Part shown: positions 33,517-41,467 of the stretch, one piece after another
Position numbering within the stretch: position 1 is the first letter of the stretch
How the letters are laid out: each line of letters starts with the position of its first letter
From: Nocardia acididurans
GTDB taxonomy: Bacteria; Actinomycetota; Actinomycetes; Mycobacteriales; Mycobacteriaceae
Length of the DNA: 64,000 nt
NCBI RefSeq assembly: GCF_016741815.1
Contig: NZ_JAERRJ010000006.1
Location: 372,001-436,000 of the forward strand
Direction: 5' to 3'
Position numbers and translations under genes: made by a program
The notes under the pieces: generated by a model
The model's database searches: none
What the model was told of the DNA's origin: nothing
Seen by the model: the letters and a program-made list of their open reading frames with translations, nothing else

Positions 33517-34797
33517 GTGAGTAAACGAGCCGTCATCGTCGCCGGAGCCCGCACCCCGTTCGTGCGCGCGTTCACCGACTACACCCGGATGGATTCCATC
33601 GATCTGGCGGATACCGCCGTGCGCGGACTGCTCGAACGCACCGGGCTGCCCAAGACCGACGTGCAGGCCATCGTGTGGGGTGGCGTGATCCTGCCGTCGG
33701 CCGCACCCAATATCGCGCGCGAGATCGCGCTGGACCTCCAGCTCGACCCCGGGTGCGAGGGGTACACCGTCACCCGCGCCTGCGCCTCCGGGCTGCAGGC
33801 CGTGGTGTCGGCCGCCGCGGCCATCGAACGCGGCGAGTACGACATCATGATCGCGGGCGGCAGCGACTCCACCTCCAATGCCGAGGTAAAGCTGCCGCAG
33901 AAGGTCGTACACGCCGCCGCCCCACTGGCGCTGGGCAAACCCAAGGCCAAGGACTACCTCAGCGCGGCCGCGCAGCTCGCGCCGTTCATCGACCTGGTGC
34001 CGCGCCGTCCCAAGATCGAGGAGCGCACCACCGGCGAGGTGATGGGCGAGTCCGCCGAGAAAATGGCGGGCATCCACGGGGTTTCGCGCGCCGCGCAGGA
34101 CGAGTTCGCCGCGCGCTCACACCACCGCGCCGCCGCCGCCATCGAATCCGGCCGATTCGACGACGAAGTGCTGTCGGTGACCACCCCCGAAGGTAAGCGG
34201 ATCGTGCGCGACGGCCTGGTCCGGCCCGGCACCAGCATCGAGAAACTCGCCTCCCTCGCACCGGTTTTCGCCAAGAACGGCACCGTCACCGCGGGCAATG
34301 CCAGCCCGCTCACCGACGGCGCGTCCGCCGTGCTGCTCATGAGCGAGGACAAGGCCCGCGCCCTCGGCTACACGCCGCTGGCCGCCTTCCGCTCCTGGAG
34401 CTTCGTCAGCGTCGACCCGCGCGATCAGGTGCTCATCGGTCCGGCCATCTCCATGCCGCGCGCCCTCGACAAGGCCGGAATGTCGCTCGCCGACATCGAT
34501 TTCGTCGACATCCACGAAGCCTTCGCCGCCCAGACCCTGTCCGTGGTCGAAGCCCTCGCCAGCGACGACTGGGCCAAGACCCGCCTCGACCGCGACACCG
34601 CCGTCGGCCGCATCGACCCGGACAAGCTCAACGTGCACGGCGGGTCGGTCTCCCTCGGCCACCCCTTCGGCGCGACCGGCGCCCGCATGGTCACCACCAT
34701 GGCCAACGAACTGCACCGCACCGGCAAATCCACTGCGCTGCTGGGCATCTGCGCGGCCGGCGGCATCGGCGCATCGGCCGTGCTCGAACGGGTTTGA
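33517..34797 (+). CDS. fadI: Acetyl-CoA C-acyltransferase (FadI-type thiolase)
   Basis: Thiolytic last step of beta-oxidation, or acetyl-CoA condensation. The 426-residue thiolase carries the nucleophile in TRACASGLQAVVS, the NEAF-equivalent IHEAFAAQTLSVVEA, the histidine in HGGSVSLGHPFGATGAR and the second cysteine in GICAAGGIGASA. The insertion VVHAAAPLALGKPKAKDYLSA before PRRPKIEERTTGEVMG is typical of the FadI/trifunctional-beta subgroup rather than FadA. GTG start. No FadJ-type partner adjoins, so the acyl-chain preference cannot be assigned. Confidence 0.9.
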   Translation: MSKRAVIVAGARTPFVRAFTDYTRMDSIDLADTAVRGLLERTGLPKTDVQAIVWGGVILPSAAPNIAREIALDLQLDPGCEGYTVTRACASGLQAVVSAAAAIERGEYDIMIAGGSDSTSNAEVKLPQKVVHAAAPLALGKPKAKDYLSAAAQLAPFIDLVPRRPKIEERTTGEVMGESAEKMAGIHGVSRAAQDEFAARSHHRAAAAIESGRFDDEVLSVTTPEGKRIVRDGLVRPGTSIEKLASLAPVFAKNGTVTAGNASPLTDGASAVLLMSEDKARALGYTPLAAFRSWSFVSVDPRDQVLIGPAISMPRALDKAGMSLADIDFVDIHEAFAAQTLSVVEALASDDWAKTRLDRDTAVGRIDPDKLNVHGGSVSLGHPFGATGARMVTTMANELHRTGKSTALLGICAAGGIGASAVLERV

Positions 34798-34832
34798 CGG
34801 CAGCGGGCTCGGCCAGGGCGGCCGCAGTCTGA

Positions 34833-35426
34833 TCAGCGCGCCCGGACCGGGTAGCGAATCAGCGTCTTCATCTTCTCCGGCGCTACCCGGCCCGGCGCCG
34901 ACAGATAGATCTCGTGATGCCGCCCACTGATCGTGCGGCCCTGCCCGGCAAGGAATTCCAGCAGCCGATCCCGGGTCGGCGGCTCGGTCGCATACGGTCC
35001 GATGTGCAGGATCTGCCCGCACTCGCCCTCGTCGAACCGCTCGAACCGCACCCGGTCGATCGGCAGCTCCGCCTTCTTCTTCCGGGTGACCGCGAACGCC
35101 TCGTCCACGACCGCCGAATCCGCCTGCGGCGGCTGCTGCAACATCATGGTCCAGGTCCAATCGGACCGGTCCGCGCTCGGCCCGCCATCCCACTGCCCCG
35201 ACAGCGGCGGCACCGTATAGATCACCGTCCCAGCGGTTTTCAGCACGCCGCGAATCCCGTAGGCCACCGAGTACAGCGCACTCACCGCCGTCGCGTACTC
35301 CGGCCCGTCCGGATCGCCCTTGCCGTCGATCATCAGATACGGCAGCTCCGGCACCGTCAGCAGTAGCGGCTCGGCCCGCGCCGCATAGAGCTCCCGGTAC
35401 TCCTTCTTGAAGTCCAGTGTGTCCAT
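34833..35426 (-). CDS. GyrI-like small-molecule-binding protein
   Basis: A 197-residue cytoplasmic protein of the GyrI-like/SRPBCC-unrelated SOUL-type ligand-binding superfamily often annotated as GyrI-like. It starts MDTLDFKKEYRELYAARAEPLLLTVPELPYLMIDGKGDPDG, the signature of this subgroup, and has WTMMLQQPP and GPYATEPPTRDRL later. Relatives bind or hydrolyse cytotoxic small molecules; the specific ligand is unknown. ATG at 35426. It is convergent with the thiolase gene (35-nt gap). Confidence 0.78.
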   Translation of the reverse strand: MDTLDFKKEYRELYAARAEPLLLTVPELPYLMIDGKGDPDGPEYATAVSALYSVAYGIRGVLKTAGTVIYTVPPLSGQWDGGPSADRSDWTWTMMLQQPPQADSAVVDEAFAVTRKKKAELPIDRVRFERFDEGECGQILHIGPYATEPPTRDRLLEFLAGQGRTISGRHHEIYLSAPGRVAPEKMKTLIRYPVRAR

Positions 35427-35479
35427 GCGACCGATTCTCGACCCTCCAGCGACCGGAGAGTCAAGCTGTGTTTGATTGC

Positions 35480-35514
35480 CCTCCGCTTCGCTCCGGGCGT
35501 GTTCGCGGCCCTGC
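35480..35514. repeat. Dispersed CTCCGCTTCGCTCCGG repeat, copy 1
   Basis: A 35-bp stretch, beginning CCTCCGCTTCGCTCCGG and ending GTTCGCGGCCCTGC, recurs at 63918-63951 with one indel and a substitution. A related CTCCGCTTCGCTCC lies 50 nt further on (about 35543). Non-coding interspersed repeat. Confidence 0.65.
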
Positions 35515-35633
35515 AAGCTCGGTCTTCCCTCCTCCGCTCCTCCGCTTCGCTCCCCCGCTCCGTCAGTCCAGACCGAGCCGGGCCGCGAACATGTAGTGGC
35601 GCTCATTCAGGGGGCGGGAGCTGGTGTGTACGG

Positions 35634-36296
35634 CTAGCGGTGGGTGAAGTGTTCCCAGTGGATGGCGTCGTCGAGGGGGCGGCGGTCGCGCCAGCCGAAG
35701 CGCTCGAGGTCGGGGATCTGCTGGAACTCGCGGACCGGGCCGACGCAGAGCCAGGCGACCGGGCGGACGTCCTCCGGGATGCCGATCAGTTCGGTCAGGA
35801 ACGGGGTGTCGTAGAAGCTCACCCAGCCCACTCCTACGCCCTCGGCGGTCGCGGCGAGCCAGAGGTTCTGGATGGCGAGGATCGTCGAGTAGAGGCCCGT
35901 CTCGGGCACCGTAGCGCGGCCCAGAACGTGGGTGCCGCCGCGCGACTGACTGTGTGTGACCACGATGCCGGTGCCGCTCTCGGTGATGCCCTCGATCTTG
36001 ATGGGGTTGAAGGTCTCGGCGCGGTCGGCGGGTAGGTCGGCGTGGAATTCGCGGCGCTTGTCGGCCACGTGATCGGCGAAGGTATTCAGGGTCGCTGGGT
36101 CGCGTACCACCACGAAATCCCAGGGCATGGAGTTGCCGACACTCGGCGCGCGGTGTGCGGCATCGAGAATGCGCAGCAGGGTGGCGTCGTCGACCACCTC
36201 CCCGGTGAACTCCGCGCGCACATCGCGGCGCAGGCGGATCACGTCGTAGACGTTCAGTTCAGCAGCGGGGGAGAGGAGGGGACCGTCGGAACACAC
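35634..36296 (-). CDS. bluB: BluB, 5,6-dimethylbenzimidazole synthase
   Basis: Converts reduced FMN to the cobalamin lower ligand DMB in an oxygen-dependent flavin destruction. The 220-residue nitroreductase-fold protein has VYDVIRLRRDVRAEF, LDAAHRAPSVGNSMPWDFV, the RAETF..IKIEGI segment, VLGRATVPETGLYSTILAIQNLWLAATAEGVGVGWVSF and the terminal LERFGWRDRRPLDDAIHWE, all close to BluB. The GTG at 36296 is uncertain because conservation begins about 14 residues later. No other cobalamin gene is in the window. Confidence 0.85.
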   Translation of the reverse strand: MCSDGPLLSPAAELNVYDVIRLRRDVRAEFTGEVVDDATLLRILDAAHRAPSVGNSMPWDFVVVRDPATLNTFADHVADKRREFHADLPADRAETFNPIKIEGITESGTGIVVTHSQSRGGTHVLGRATVPETGLYSTILAIQNLWLAATAEGVGVGWVSFYDTPFLTELIGIPEDVRPVAWLCVGPVREFQQIPDLERFGWRDRRPLDDAIHWEHFTHR

Positions 36297-36388
36297 GCGC
36301 TCCAGTGAACCAGGCGGCCGTCACGCTGCCGCGGCGACCCTGTCGACCGGGTGTCAGCCGCAGCCCCACCACCTGGGCGGATACGGCA

Positions 36389-36419
36389 GCGGCCGCCACC
36401 GGAATCCGGTGGCGGCCGC
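36389..36419 (-). terminator. Terminator of desaturase 1
   Basis: Perfect 14-bp stem GCGGCCGCCACCGG/CCGGTGGCGGCCGC with a 3-nt loop, just past the desaturase stop on the minus strand. Confidence 0.8.
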
Positions 36420-36440
36420 GGGGTTCGAGGGCGGCGGGTG

Positions 36441-37691
36441 CTATCCGACCAGCGCGGGTTCGCGGCGGCGCAGCTTGCGGCCGCCCGCGGCGAGCGCGGT
36501 GCGCAGGCCGCGGCGGCGGCCGGTCATCGGGTCGATGGTGCTGACGCCGCCGAACGCCTTCTCCGACTTGGTTTCCGGAGCGTCGTCGGTGCCGCGGCGC
36601 AGGTACTTGTTGGGCAGCGACAGCTTCATGATGGTGCGCCACGACTTGGCGTACTGCACCGGCAGCGACCCGGTGGTGTAGGGCAGGTCGTACTTGTCGC
36701 ACATGGCGCGCACCCGCACCGCGATGGAGGCCAGGCGGTTCGACGGCAGATCGGGGAACAGGTGGTGCTCGATCTGGTGCGAGAGGTTGCCGGTCATGAA
36801 GTGCATGAGCGGGCCGCCGGAGATGTTGGCGCTGCCCAGCATCTGGCGCAGGTACCACTCGGCCTGGGTCTCGCCGTCCACATCGGCCTTGGTGAACTTC
36901 TCCGCGCCGTCGGGGAAGTGGCCGCAGAAGATGACCGCGTTGGTCCACACATTGCGGATGACATTGGCGGTCAGGTTGGCGGTCAGCGTGCCGAAGAACG
37001 CGGGGCCGGTGAGCAGCGGGAAGAGCAGGTAGTCTTTGGCGGCCTGCTTGCCGATCTTCTTCAGGACCAGCTTGCGGTCTTCCTCGAACTGGATGCGCTC
37101 GGGCGAACCCGGGGCCCACTTCTTCTTGGCGACCTTGCCGAGCTCCAGATGCTGGATGGCGACGCCGTATTCGAAGAACATCTGCAGCAGCAGGTTGTAC
37201 ACCGGCTGGCCCAGGTAGAACGGGGACCAGCGCTGGTCGCGGGTGACGCGCAGCAGGCCGTAGCCGATGTCGTCGTCCATGCCCAGGACGTTGGTGTACT
37301 TGTGGTGCAGGAAGTTGTGGGTGATCTTCCAGTGCTCGGACGGGCCGGCGTTGTCCCATTCCCATTTGGTGGAGTGGACTTCCGGATCGTTCATCCAGTC
37401 CCACTGGCCGTGCATGACGTTGTGGCCGATCTCCATATTCTCGATGATCTTGGCCACGCCGAGCATTGCCGTGCCCGCGATCCAGGCGGGCGGGAAAAGG
37501 CTGAAGAACAGCACGCCGCGGGCGCTGATTTCCAGGCCGCGCTGCAGGCGGATCACATTGCGGATGTATTTGGCGTCGCTCGCACCCCGGGAGGATTCGA
37601 TTTCACGGCGGATGGCGTCTAGCTCCGCGCCGATCGCTTCCACATCTTCCGGGGTGAGGTGTGCGTATTCCTTGACATCCGAGATCGCCAT
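36441..37691 (-). CDS. Membrane fatty-acid desaturase 1 (DesA3-like)
   Basis: Di-iron acyl-CoA/acyl-lipid desaturase, DesA3 (Rv3229c) type, probably delta-9. The 416-residue protein has the three histidine boxes GHNVMHGQWDW (HxxxH), ITHNFLHHKYTN (HxxxHH) and SHQIEHHLFPDLPSNR (HxxHH), with membrane segments around residues 60-85 and 195-240. The ATG at 37691 lies 7 nt from a TACTGT -10 hexamer. The promoter overlaps an array of GGTTACGG repeats shared with the reductase gene at 40460. The paralogue is immediately upstream (37787-39202). Confidence 0.92.
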   Translation of the reverse strand: MAISDVKEYAHLTPEDVEAIGAELDAIRREIESSRGASDAKYIRNVIRLQRGLEISARGVLFFSLFPPAWIAGTAMLGVAKIIENMEIGHNVMHGQWDWMNDPEVHSTKWEWDNAGPSEHWKITHNFLHHKYTNVLGMDDDIGYGLLRVTRDQRWSPFYLGQPVYNLLLQMFFEYGVAIQHLELGKVAKKKWAPGSPERIQFEEDRKLVLKKIGKQAAKDYLLFPLLTGPAFFGTLTANLTANVIRNVWTNAVIFCGHFPDGAEKFTKADVDGETQAEWYLRQMLGSANISGGPLMHFMTGNLSHQIEHHLFPDLPSNRLASIAVRVRAMCDKYDLPYTTGSLPVQYAKSWRTIMKLSLPNKYLRRGTDDAPETKSEKAFGGVSTIDPMTGRRRGLRTALAAGGRKLRRREPALVG

Positions 37692-37694
37692 GCT

Positions 37695-37732
37695 GGTTAC
37701 AGTACCGTAGGTTACGGCTCCGTAGGTTACGG
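37695..37732 (-). promoter_or_regulatory. 15-bp-period GGTTACGG operator over desaturase 1 promoter
   Basis: GGTTAC(A/G)G occurs at 37695, 37710 and 37725, exactly 15 bp apart. The two distal copies form palindromes CCGTA-GGT-TACGG (37705-37717, 37720-37732). The array covers the -10 (TACTGT, complement of 37699-37704), which is 7 nt from the ATG, so binding should block transcription. Confidence 0.65.
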
Positions 37733-37786
37733 CCGTTTGAATCTCTACCGTGTCGAAGAACGCATTGTGCGAGAGACCTCCATCTG

Positions 37787-39202
37787 CTATCGCTTGCGCC
37801 GCAGAATACCGCGCCGCGCGCCCTCCCGCCGGGCCTTCTCCTTCAGCAAAGCCTTTTCCGCCCTTGCCTTTTCCTGCAGCGCCGCCTTGGCTTCGCGCAG
37901 CACTTCCTTCTCGTGCTGTGCCTTCTCCTTGAGTGCGGTCTTCGCCTCCAGCAGCGCCGAACGCAGGCCGCGGCGCTCACCCGTATCCGGGTCCACGCCC
38001 GGCCAGTGCGGCTGATGCTCGGCCAGCCACTCGGTGCTGTTCGGCAGGGACGGCAGCGACGGCAGCGTGATGCCCGCGAACTTGCGCTCCGAGGAGGTCT
38101 CGGGGGCATCGTCGGCGGTGCGCTTGAGGAAACGGTCCGGCAGCGCCAGCTTGTGAATCGTGCGGAAAGCCAGCCCGTACTGCTTGGCCAGCGAACCGGT
38201 CGTATAGGGCAGGTCGTACTTGTCGCACAGCTCCCGCACCTTCACCGACACCTGCGCGTACCGATTACTCGGCATATCCGGGAACAGGTGATGCTCGATC
38301 TGGTAGCTGAGATTGCCGCTCATGAAACCCATGGCCGGGCCGGCCTCGAAATTCGCGGAGCCCAGCATCTGCCGCAGGTACCACTCACCCTGCGTTTCGT
38401 TCTTGAACTGCTCCTCGGTGAACTTCTCCGCGCCGTCCGGGAAATGCCCGCAGAAGATCACCGCGTACGCCCACAGATTGCGGACCAGATTCGCGGTGGC
38501 ATTCGCCTTCAGCGTCGACTTCCACGCCGGGCCGGTGAGCGCCGGATAGATCACGAAATCCTTGGCGACCTGGCTGCCGGACTTACGCCAGAACTCCTTG
38601 TTGGCGTCGGAGAACCAGTCCTGCGGCGAAATGCCCGCCTGCTCCTTGGCCAGCTTCAGATCGTGCAGGGCGATGCCCCATTCGAACAGCGCGGCCAGCA
38701 CCACATTCGCCAGCGGCTGCGCCAGATGCAGCGGACGCCACGGCTCGTCCCGCGTCATCCGGATGATGCCGAAGCCGATGTCGTCGTCCATGCCGACGAT
38801 GTTGGTGTAGGTGTGATGCGAATAGTTGTGCGCGCGTTTCCAGTTCGCCGACACCCCGGTCATGTCCCACTCCCAGGTGGTGGAGTGGATCTCCGGGTCG
38901 TTCATCCAATCCCACTGCCCGTGGCTGATGTTGTGCCCGAGCTCCATGTTCTCGATGATCTTGGCGACCGAGAGCATGGCGGTGCCGGCCAGCCAGGCCC
39001 AGCGGTTCTTGCTCGCGAAGAGCGTGGCGCGCGCCGCCGCCTCCAGCATGCGCTGCGCCCGGATGGTGCGCCGGATGTACTTGGCATCGCGTTCGCCCAG
39101 GGAGAGTTCGACATCCCTCTTGATGGTGTCGAGCTCCCGGCCCAGGGCCTCGATATCCGCTTCCGTGAGATGAGCGAACGTTTTGATGTCGGTGATGGCC
39201 AC
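37787..39202 (-). CDS. Membrane fatty-acid desaturase 2 with charged C-terminal tail
   Basis: Paralogue of desaturase 1, about 55-60 percent similar by eye. The 471-residue protein has boxes GHNISHGQWDW, RAHNYSHHTYTN and SYQIEHHLFPDMPSNR. Unlike its neighbour it ends with about 60 extra residues, a Lys/Glu/Ala-rich heptad-like helix (EAKTALKEKAQHEKEVLREA, then AKAALQEKARAEKALL), probably a coiled coil. GTG start behind GGAAGG. It has no GGTTACGG array upstream; a TACCCT -10-like hexamer (about 39246 on the minus strand) suggests its own promoter. Confidence 0.92.
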   Translation of the reverse strand: MAITDIKTFAHLTEADIEALGRELDTIKRDVELSLGERDAKYIRRTIRAQRMLEAAARATLFASKNRWAWLAGTAMLSVAKIIENMELGHNISHGQWDWMNDPEIHSTTWEWDMTGVSANWKRAHNYSHHTYTNIVGMDDDIGFGIIRMTRDEPWRPLHLAQPLANVVLAALFEWGIALHDLKLAKEQAGISPQDWFSDANKEFWRKSGSQVAKDFVIYPALTGPAWKSTLKANATANLVRNLWAYAVIFCGHFPDGAEKFTEEQFKNETQGEWYLRQMLGSANFEAGPAMGFMSGNLSYQIEHHLFPDMPSNRYAQVSVKVRELCDKYDLPYTTGSLAKQYGLAFRTIHKLALPDRFLKRTADDAPETSSERKFAGITLPSLPSLPNSTEWLAEHQPHWPGVDPDTGERRGLRSALLEAKTALKEKAQHEKEVLREAKAALQEKARAEKALLKEKARREGARRGILRRKR

Positions 39203-39299
39203 CGGCGGTCCTTCCGTGATTCGCGATGTCCCCGGAATCGAGGGTACGGGGTAATCGCTGCGAAAGTGTTATGCGGTTCCTGAGACCGAGCGGATTGTC

Positions 39300-40460
39300 T
39301 CAGACATCCAGGGTGCAATCGCCCGCGGCAGCGGAGATGCAGGTCTGCACCTTGTCGCCCGCGCGGTGCTCGTTGCCGTTGCGCAGGTCACGCACGTGAC
39401 CGTCGGTCACCGTGACCACGCAGGTCTGGCAGATGCCCATGCGGCAGCCGAACGGCATCTGCACGCCCGCGCCCTCGCCCGCCTGCATGAGGGTGGTCGC
39501 GCCGTCGACCTCGACGCTGCGGCCGGTCCTGGCGAAGGTGACGGTGCCGCCCTCGGCCGTGGCCGAACGCGCCACCTCGAAGCGCTCCACGTGCAGCTTG
39601 TCGCTCAGACCCGCTGCGGCCCAGTGCTTCTCGACATCGTCGAGCATGCCGAGCGGACCGCAGGCCCAGGTCTCGCGCTCACGCCAGTCGGGGCAGATCT
39701 CGTCCAGATCGGCGAGCGCGAACTTGCCGTTCTCGCCGGTGAGATGCAGGTGCGCGGTGAACGACGGGTGCTTGTCGTGCAGTTCGCGCAGCTCGTCACC
39801 GAACATGACGTCTTCCGGATTGCGCGCCGAATGCACGTGCAGGGTGTCGGGCACCGAGCCGCGGCGGTCCATGGTGCGCAGCATGGCCATGACGGGCGTG
39901 ATGCCCGAGCCCGCGGTGAGGAACAAGACCTTCGACGGCAGCGGCTCCGGCAGCACGAACCCGCCCTGCGGCGCGGCCAGCCGCACGATGGCGCCCTCCG
40001 GCACGCCGCTCACGATGTGGCTGGACAGGAACCCCTCCGGCATCGCCTTCACAGCGATGGAGATCAACCGCTTGCTCCGCGAGCCCGGATCGGTCCAATC
40101 CGGCGGGCAGGTCAGCGAATACGACCGCCAGTGCCAGCGCCCGTCCACCAGGATCCCGATCCCGATGTACTGCCCCGGCTGGAACTTGAAATCGAACCCC
40201 CAGCCCGGCTTGATCACCAGCGTCGCCGAATCCGCCGTCTCCTTGCGCACCTCGACGATCCGCCCCCGCAACTCCCGGGCCGACCACAGCGGATTCACCA
40301 GATGCAGATAGTCGTCCGGCAACAACGGCGTGGTCACCCGCGCGGCAGCTCCCCGTAGCGCATTCAACCGGGTCTTTCCGGCGGTGGTGCCGTCGGCAAC
40401 AGGTGCCTCCAGCCAATCCCGCAATCCACGCACGGAGAATCCACCCTTGTTCGATGCCAT
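39300..40460 (-). CDS. Ferredoxin reductase with C-terminal [2Fe-2S] domain (desaturase partner)
   Basis: Electron donor for the desaturases, like Rv3230c. The 386-residue protein has an FAD domain (GQYIGIGILVDGRWHWRSYSL), an NAD(P) domain (VLFLTAGSGITPVMAMLR; WACGPLGMLDDVE) and a plant-type 2Fe-2S ferredoxin at the C-terminus (PFGCRMGICQTC, then KVQTC). ATG at 40460 is chosen because the promoter/operator lies at 40503-40530; the longer frame would run through it. The 98-nt gap to desaturase 2 leaves co-transcription possible. Confidence 0.92.
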   Translation of the reverse strand: MASNKGGFSVRGLRDWLEAPVADGTTAGKTRLNALRGAAARVTTPLLPDDYLHLVNPLWSARELRGRIVEVRKETADSATLVIKPGWGFDFKFQPGQYIGIGILVDGRWHWRSYSLTCPPDWTDPGSRSKRLISIAVKAMPEGFLSSHIVSGVPEGAIVRLAAPQGGFVLPEPLPSKVLFLTAGSGITPVMAMLRTMDRRGSVPDTLHVHSARNPEDVMFGDELRELHDKHPSFTAHLHLTGENGKFALADLDEICPDWRERETWACGPLGMLDDVEKHWAAAGLSDKLHVERFEVARSATAEGGTVTFARTGRSVEVDGATTLMQAGEGAGVQMPFGCRMGICQTCVVTVTDGHVRDLRNGNEHRAGDKVQTCISAAAGDCTLDV

Positions 40461-40502
40461 GATCCGGAAGCCTGTTCCTGTCGTCGTAGCCGCAGTAGTC
40501 AC

Positions 40503-40530
40503 AGTCAGGTTACGGCATCGTAGGTTACGG
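40503..40530 (-). promoter_or_regulatory. GGTTACGG operator upstream of ferredoxin reductase
   Basis: GGTTACGG at 40508 and 40523, again 15 bp apart; the second forms TCGTA-GGT-TACGG. The same arrangement and spacing as at 37695-37732 implies one regulator controls both genes. Confidence 0.65.
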
Positions 40531-40597
40531 TGCCGTCGGTGCTGATTTATTACCCCTACCACCAGCGCTGGAGGCTGGTCGCGGCCCTTCGATGGTC

Positions 40598-40830
40598 GGG
40601 CAGCCGCAGCCCTTGGGGCCGGGCAGTCGCAGCCTTTGGGGCCGGGCAGTCGCAGCCTTTGGGGCCGGGCAGTCGCAGCCTTTGGGGCCGGGCAGTCGCA
40701 GCCTTTGGGGCCGGGCAGTCGCAGCCTTTGGGGCCGGGCAGCCGCAGCCTTTGGGGCCGGGCAGTCGCAGCCTTTGGGGCCGGGCAGCCACAGCCTTTTG
40801 GGGCCGGGCAGCCACAGCCCGCTGGGGGCC
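40598..40830. repeat. 23-bp minisatellite, about ten copies
   Basis: Unit GGGCAGTCGCAGCCTTTGGG plus GCC repeats head to tail from 40598; copies 2-6 and 8 are identical, copies 1 and 7 differ by one or two bases, and copies 9-10 grow to 24 and 25 bp. Since 23 is not a multiple of 3, all frames are open and produce spurious ORFs. It lies between the reductase promoter and the DUF6912-like gene's 3' end. Confidence 0.92.
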
Positions 40831-40844
40831 GGGCGCAGCCCTAT

Positions 40845-40873
40845 GGGGGTTTGGGGGCTTAGCCCCCACCCCC
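40845..40873. repeat. Dispersed GC hairpin, copy A
   Basis: GGGGGTTT, then GGGGGCTTAGCCCCC, then ACCCCC: nested inverted repeat at the end of the minisatellite, 13 bp from the DUF6912-like stop codon. Related to hairpins at 55143, 62264 and 62296. Confidence 0.65.
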
Positions 40874-40885
40874 TCTTTCCTGCTC

Positions 40886-41467
40886 TCAGAGCAGATCGAG
40901 CAGGAACGGTAGTTCCTGTGCCGCGTACCAGGCCAGCTGGTGGTCTTCCGCGTCACCCAGCACGAATTCGGCGTCGGGATCGCCCATATCCGCCGCGTCG
41001 ATGACATCCACTGCCTTGGAGACCTCGGACTCCGCCTCCGCGAGATCCACGTGCACCGAGGCGATGCGGTCGTAGGGGATCGGTGCGGACAGCCGCACCA
41101 CCGCGTCGTCCAGATCGGGCCGCAATGTCACCCCGTCCACATCGGCGGCGATGACCGCGCGCCGGAAGACGGGTCCGCGTGGGGCCGAATCGGATTCGCC
41201 GGCGTCGGCGGATTCGTCCACCGCCGCCTGCTCCTCGGCCAGCAGCCGCAGCGACGCCCGCGCGGCTTCCGCCATCGCGACCTCCGCGAGCTCCTCGTCG
41301 TCCCCGGAGGCGTACGCCTCGCGCAGCGCCGGCGTCACCGCGAACGCGGTGTCGTTGAGCGCGCGGATCTCCCGTTCGGCGACGAGCTCCCGCAGCATCG
41401 GCACCGTCGCCGGTACATATACGCGCAGCTTCTTCGACACGGCGGACGACTCACTGGACGCAGGCAC
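40886..41467 (-). CDS. DUF6912-like hypothetical protein (Rv3231c-like)
   Basis: A 193-residue conserved actinobacterial protein of unknown function, in the same place relative to the WS/DGAT and desaturase genes as in Mycobacterium. It begins LRVYVPATVPMLRELVAEREI and ends with DAEDHQLAWYAAQELPFLLDLL, the conserved parts; a variable Glu/Asp/Ala linker is in the middle (residues 70-100). GTG at 41467 overlaps the acyltransferase stop by 17 nt; a GTG at 41440 would start right at the conserved region and is plausible. Confidence 0.8.
   Translation of the reverse strand: MPASSESSAVSKKLRVYVPATVPMLRELVAEREIRALNDTAFAVTPALREAYASGDDEELAEVAMAEAARASLRLLAEEQAAVDESADAGESDSAPRGPVFRRAVIAADVDGVTLRPDLDDAVVRLSAPIPYDRIASVHVDLAEAESEVSKAVDVIDAADMGDPDAEFVLGDAEDHQLAWYAAQELPFLLDLL

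Noticed and set aside
36297..36440. Cobalamin riboswitch near bluB
   Set aside because: No B12-box and the segment is taken by a terminator hairpin.
40598..40830. CRISPR array
   Set aside because: Units are head-to-tail repeats without spacers.
40530..41004. Short plus-strand ORFs with GPGSRSLWGRAVAAFG repeats
   Set aside because: Produced by the 23-bp minisatellite; repeated in all three frames because 23 is not divisible by 3.
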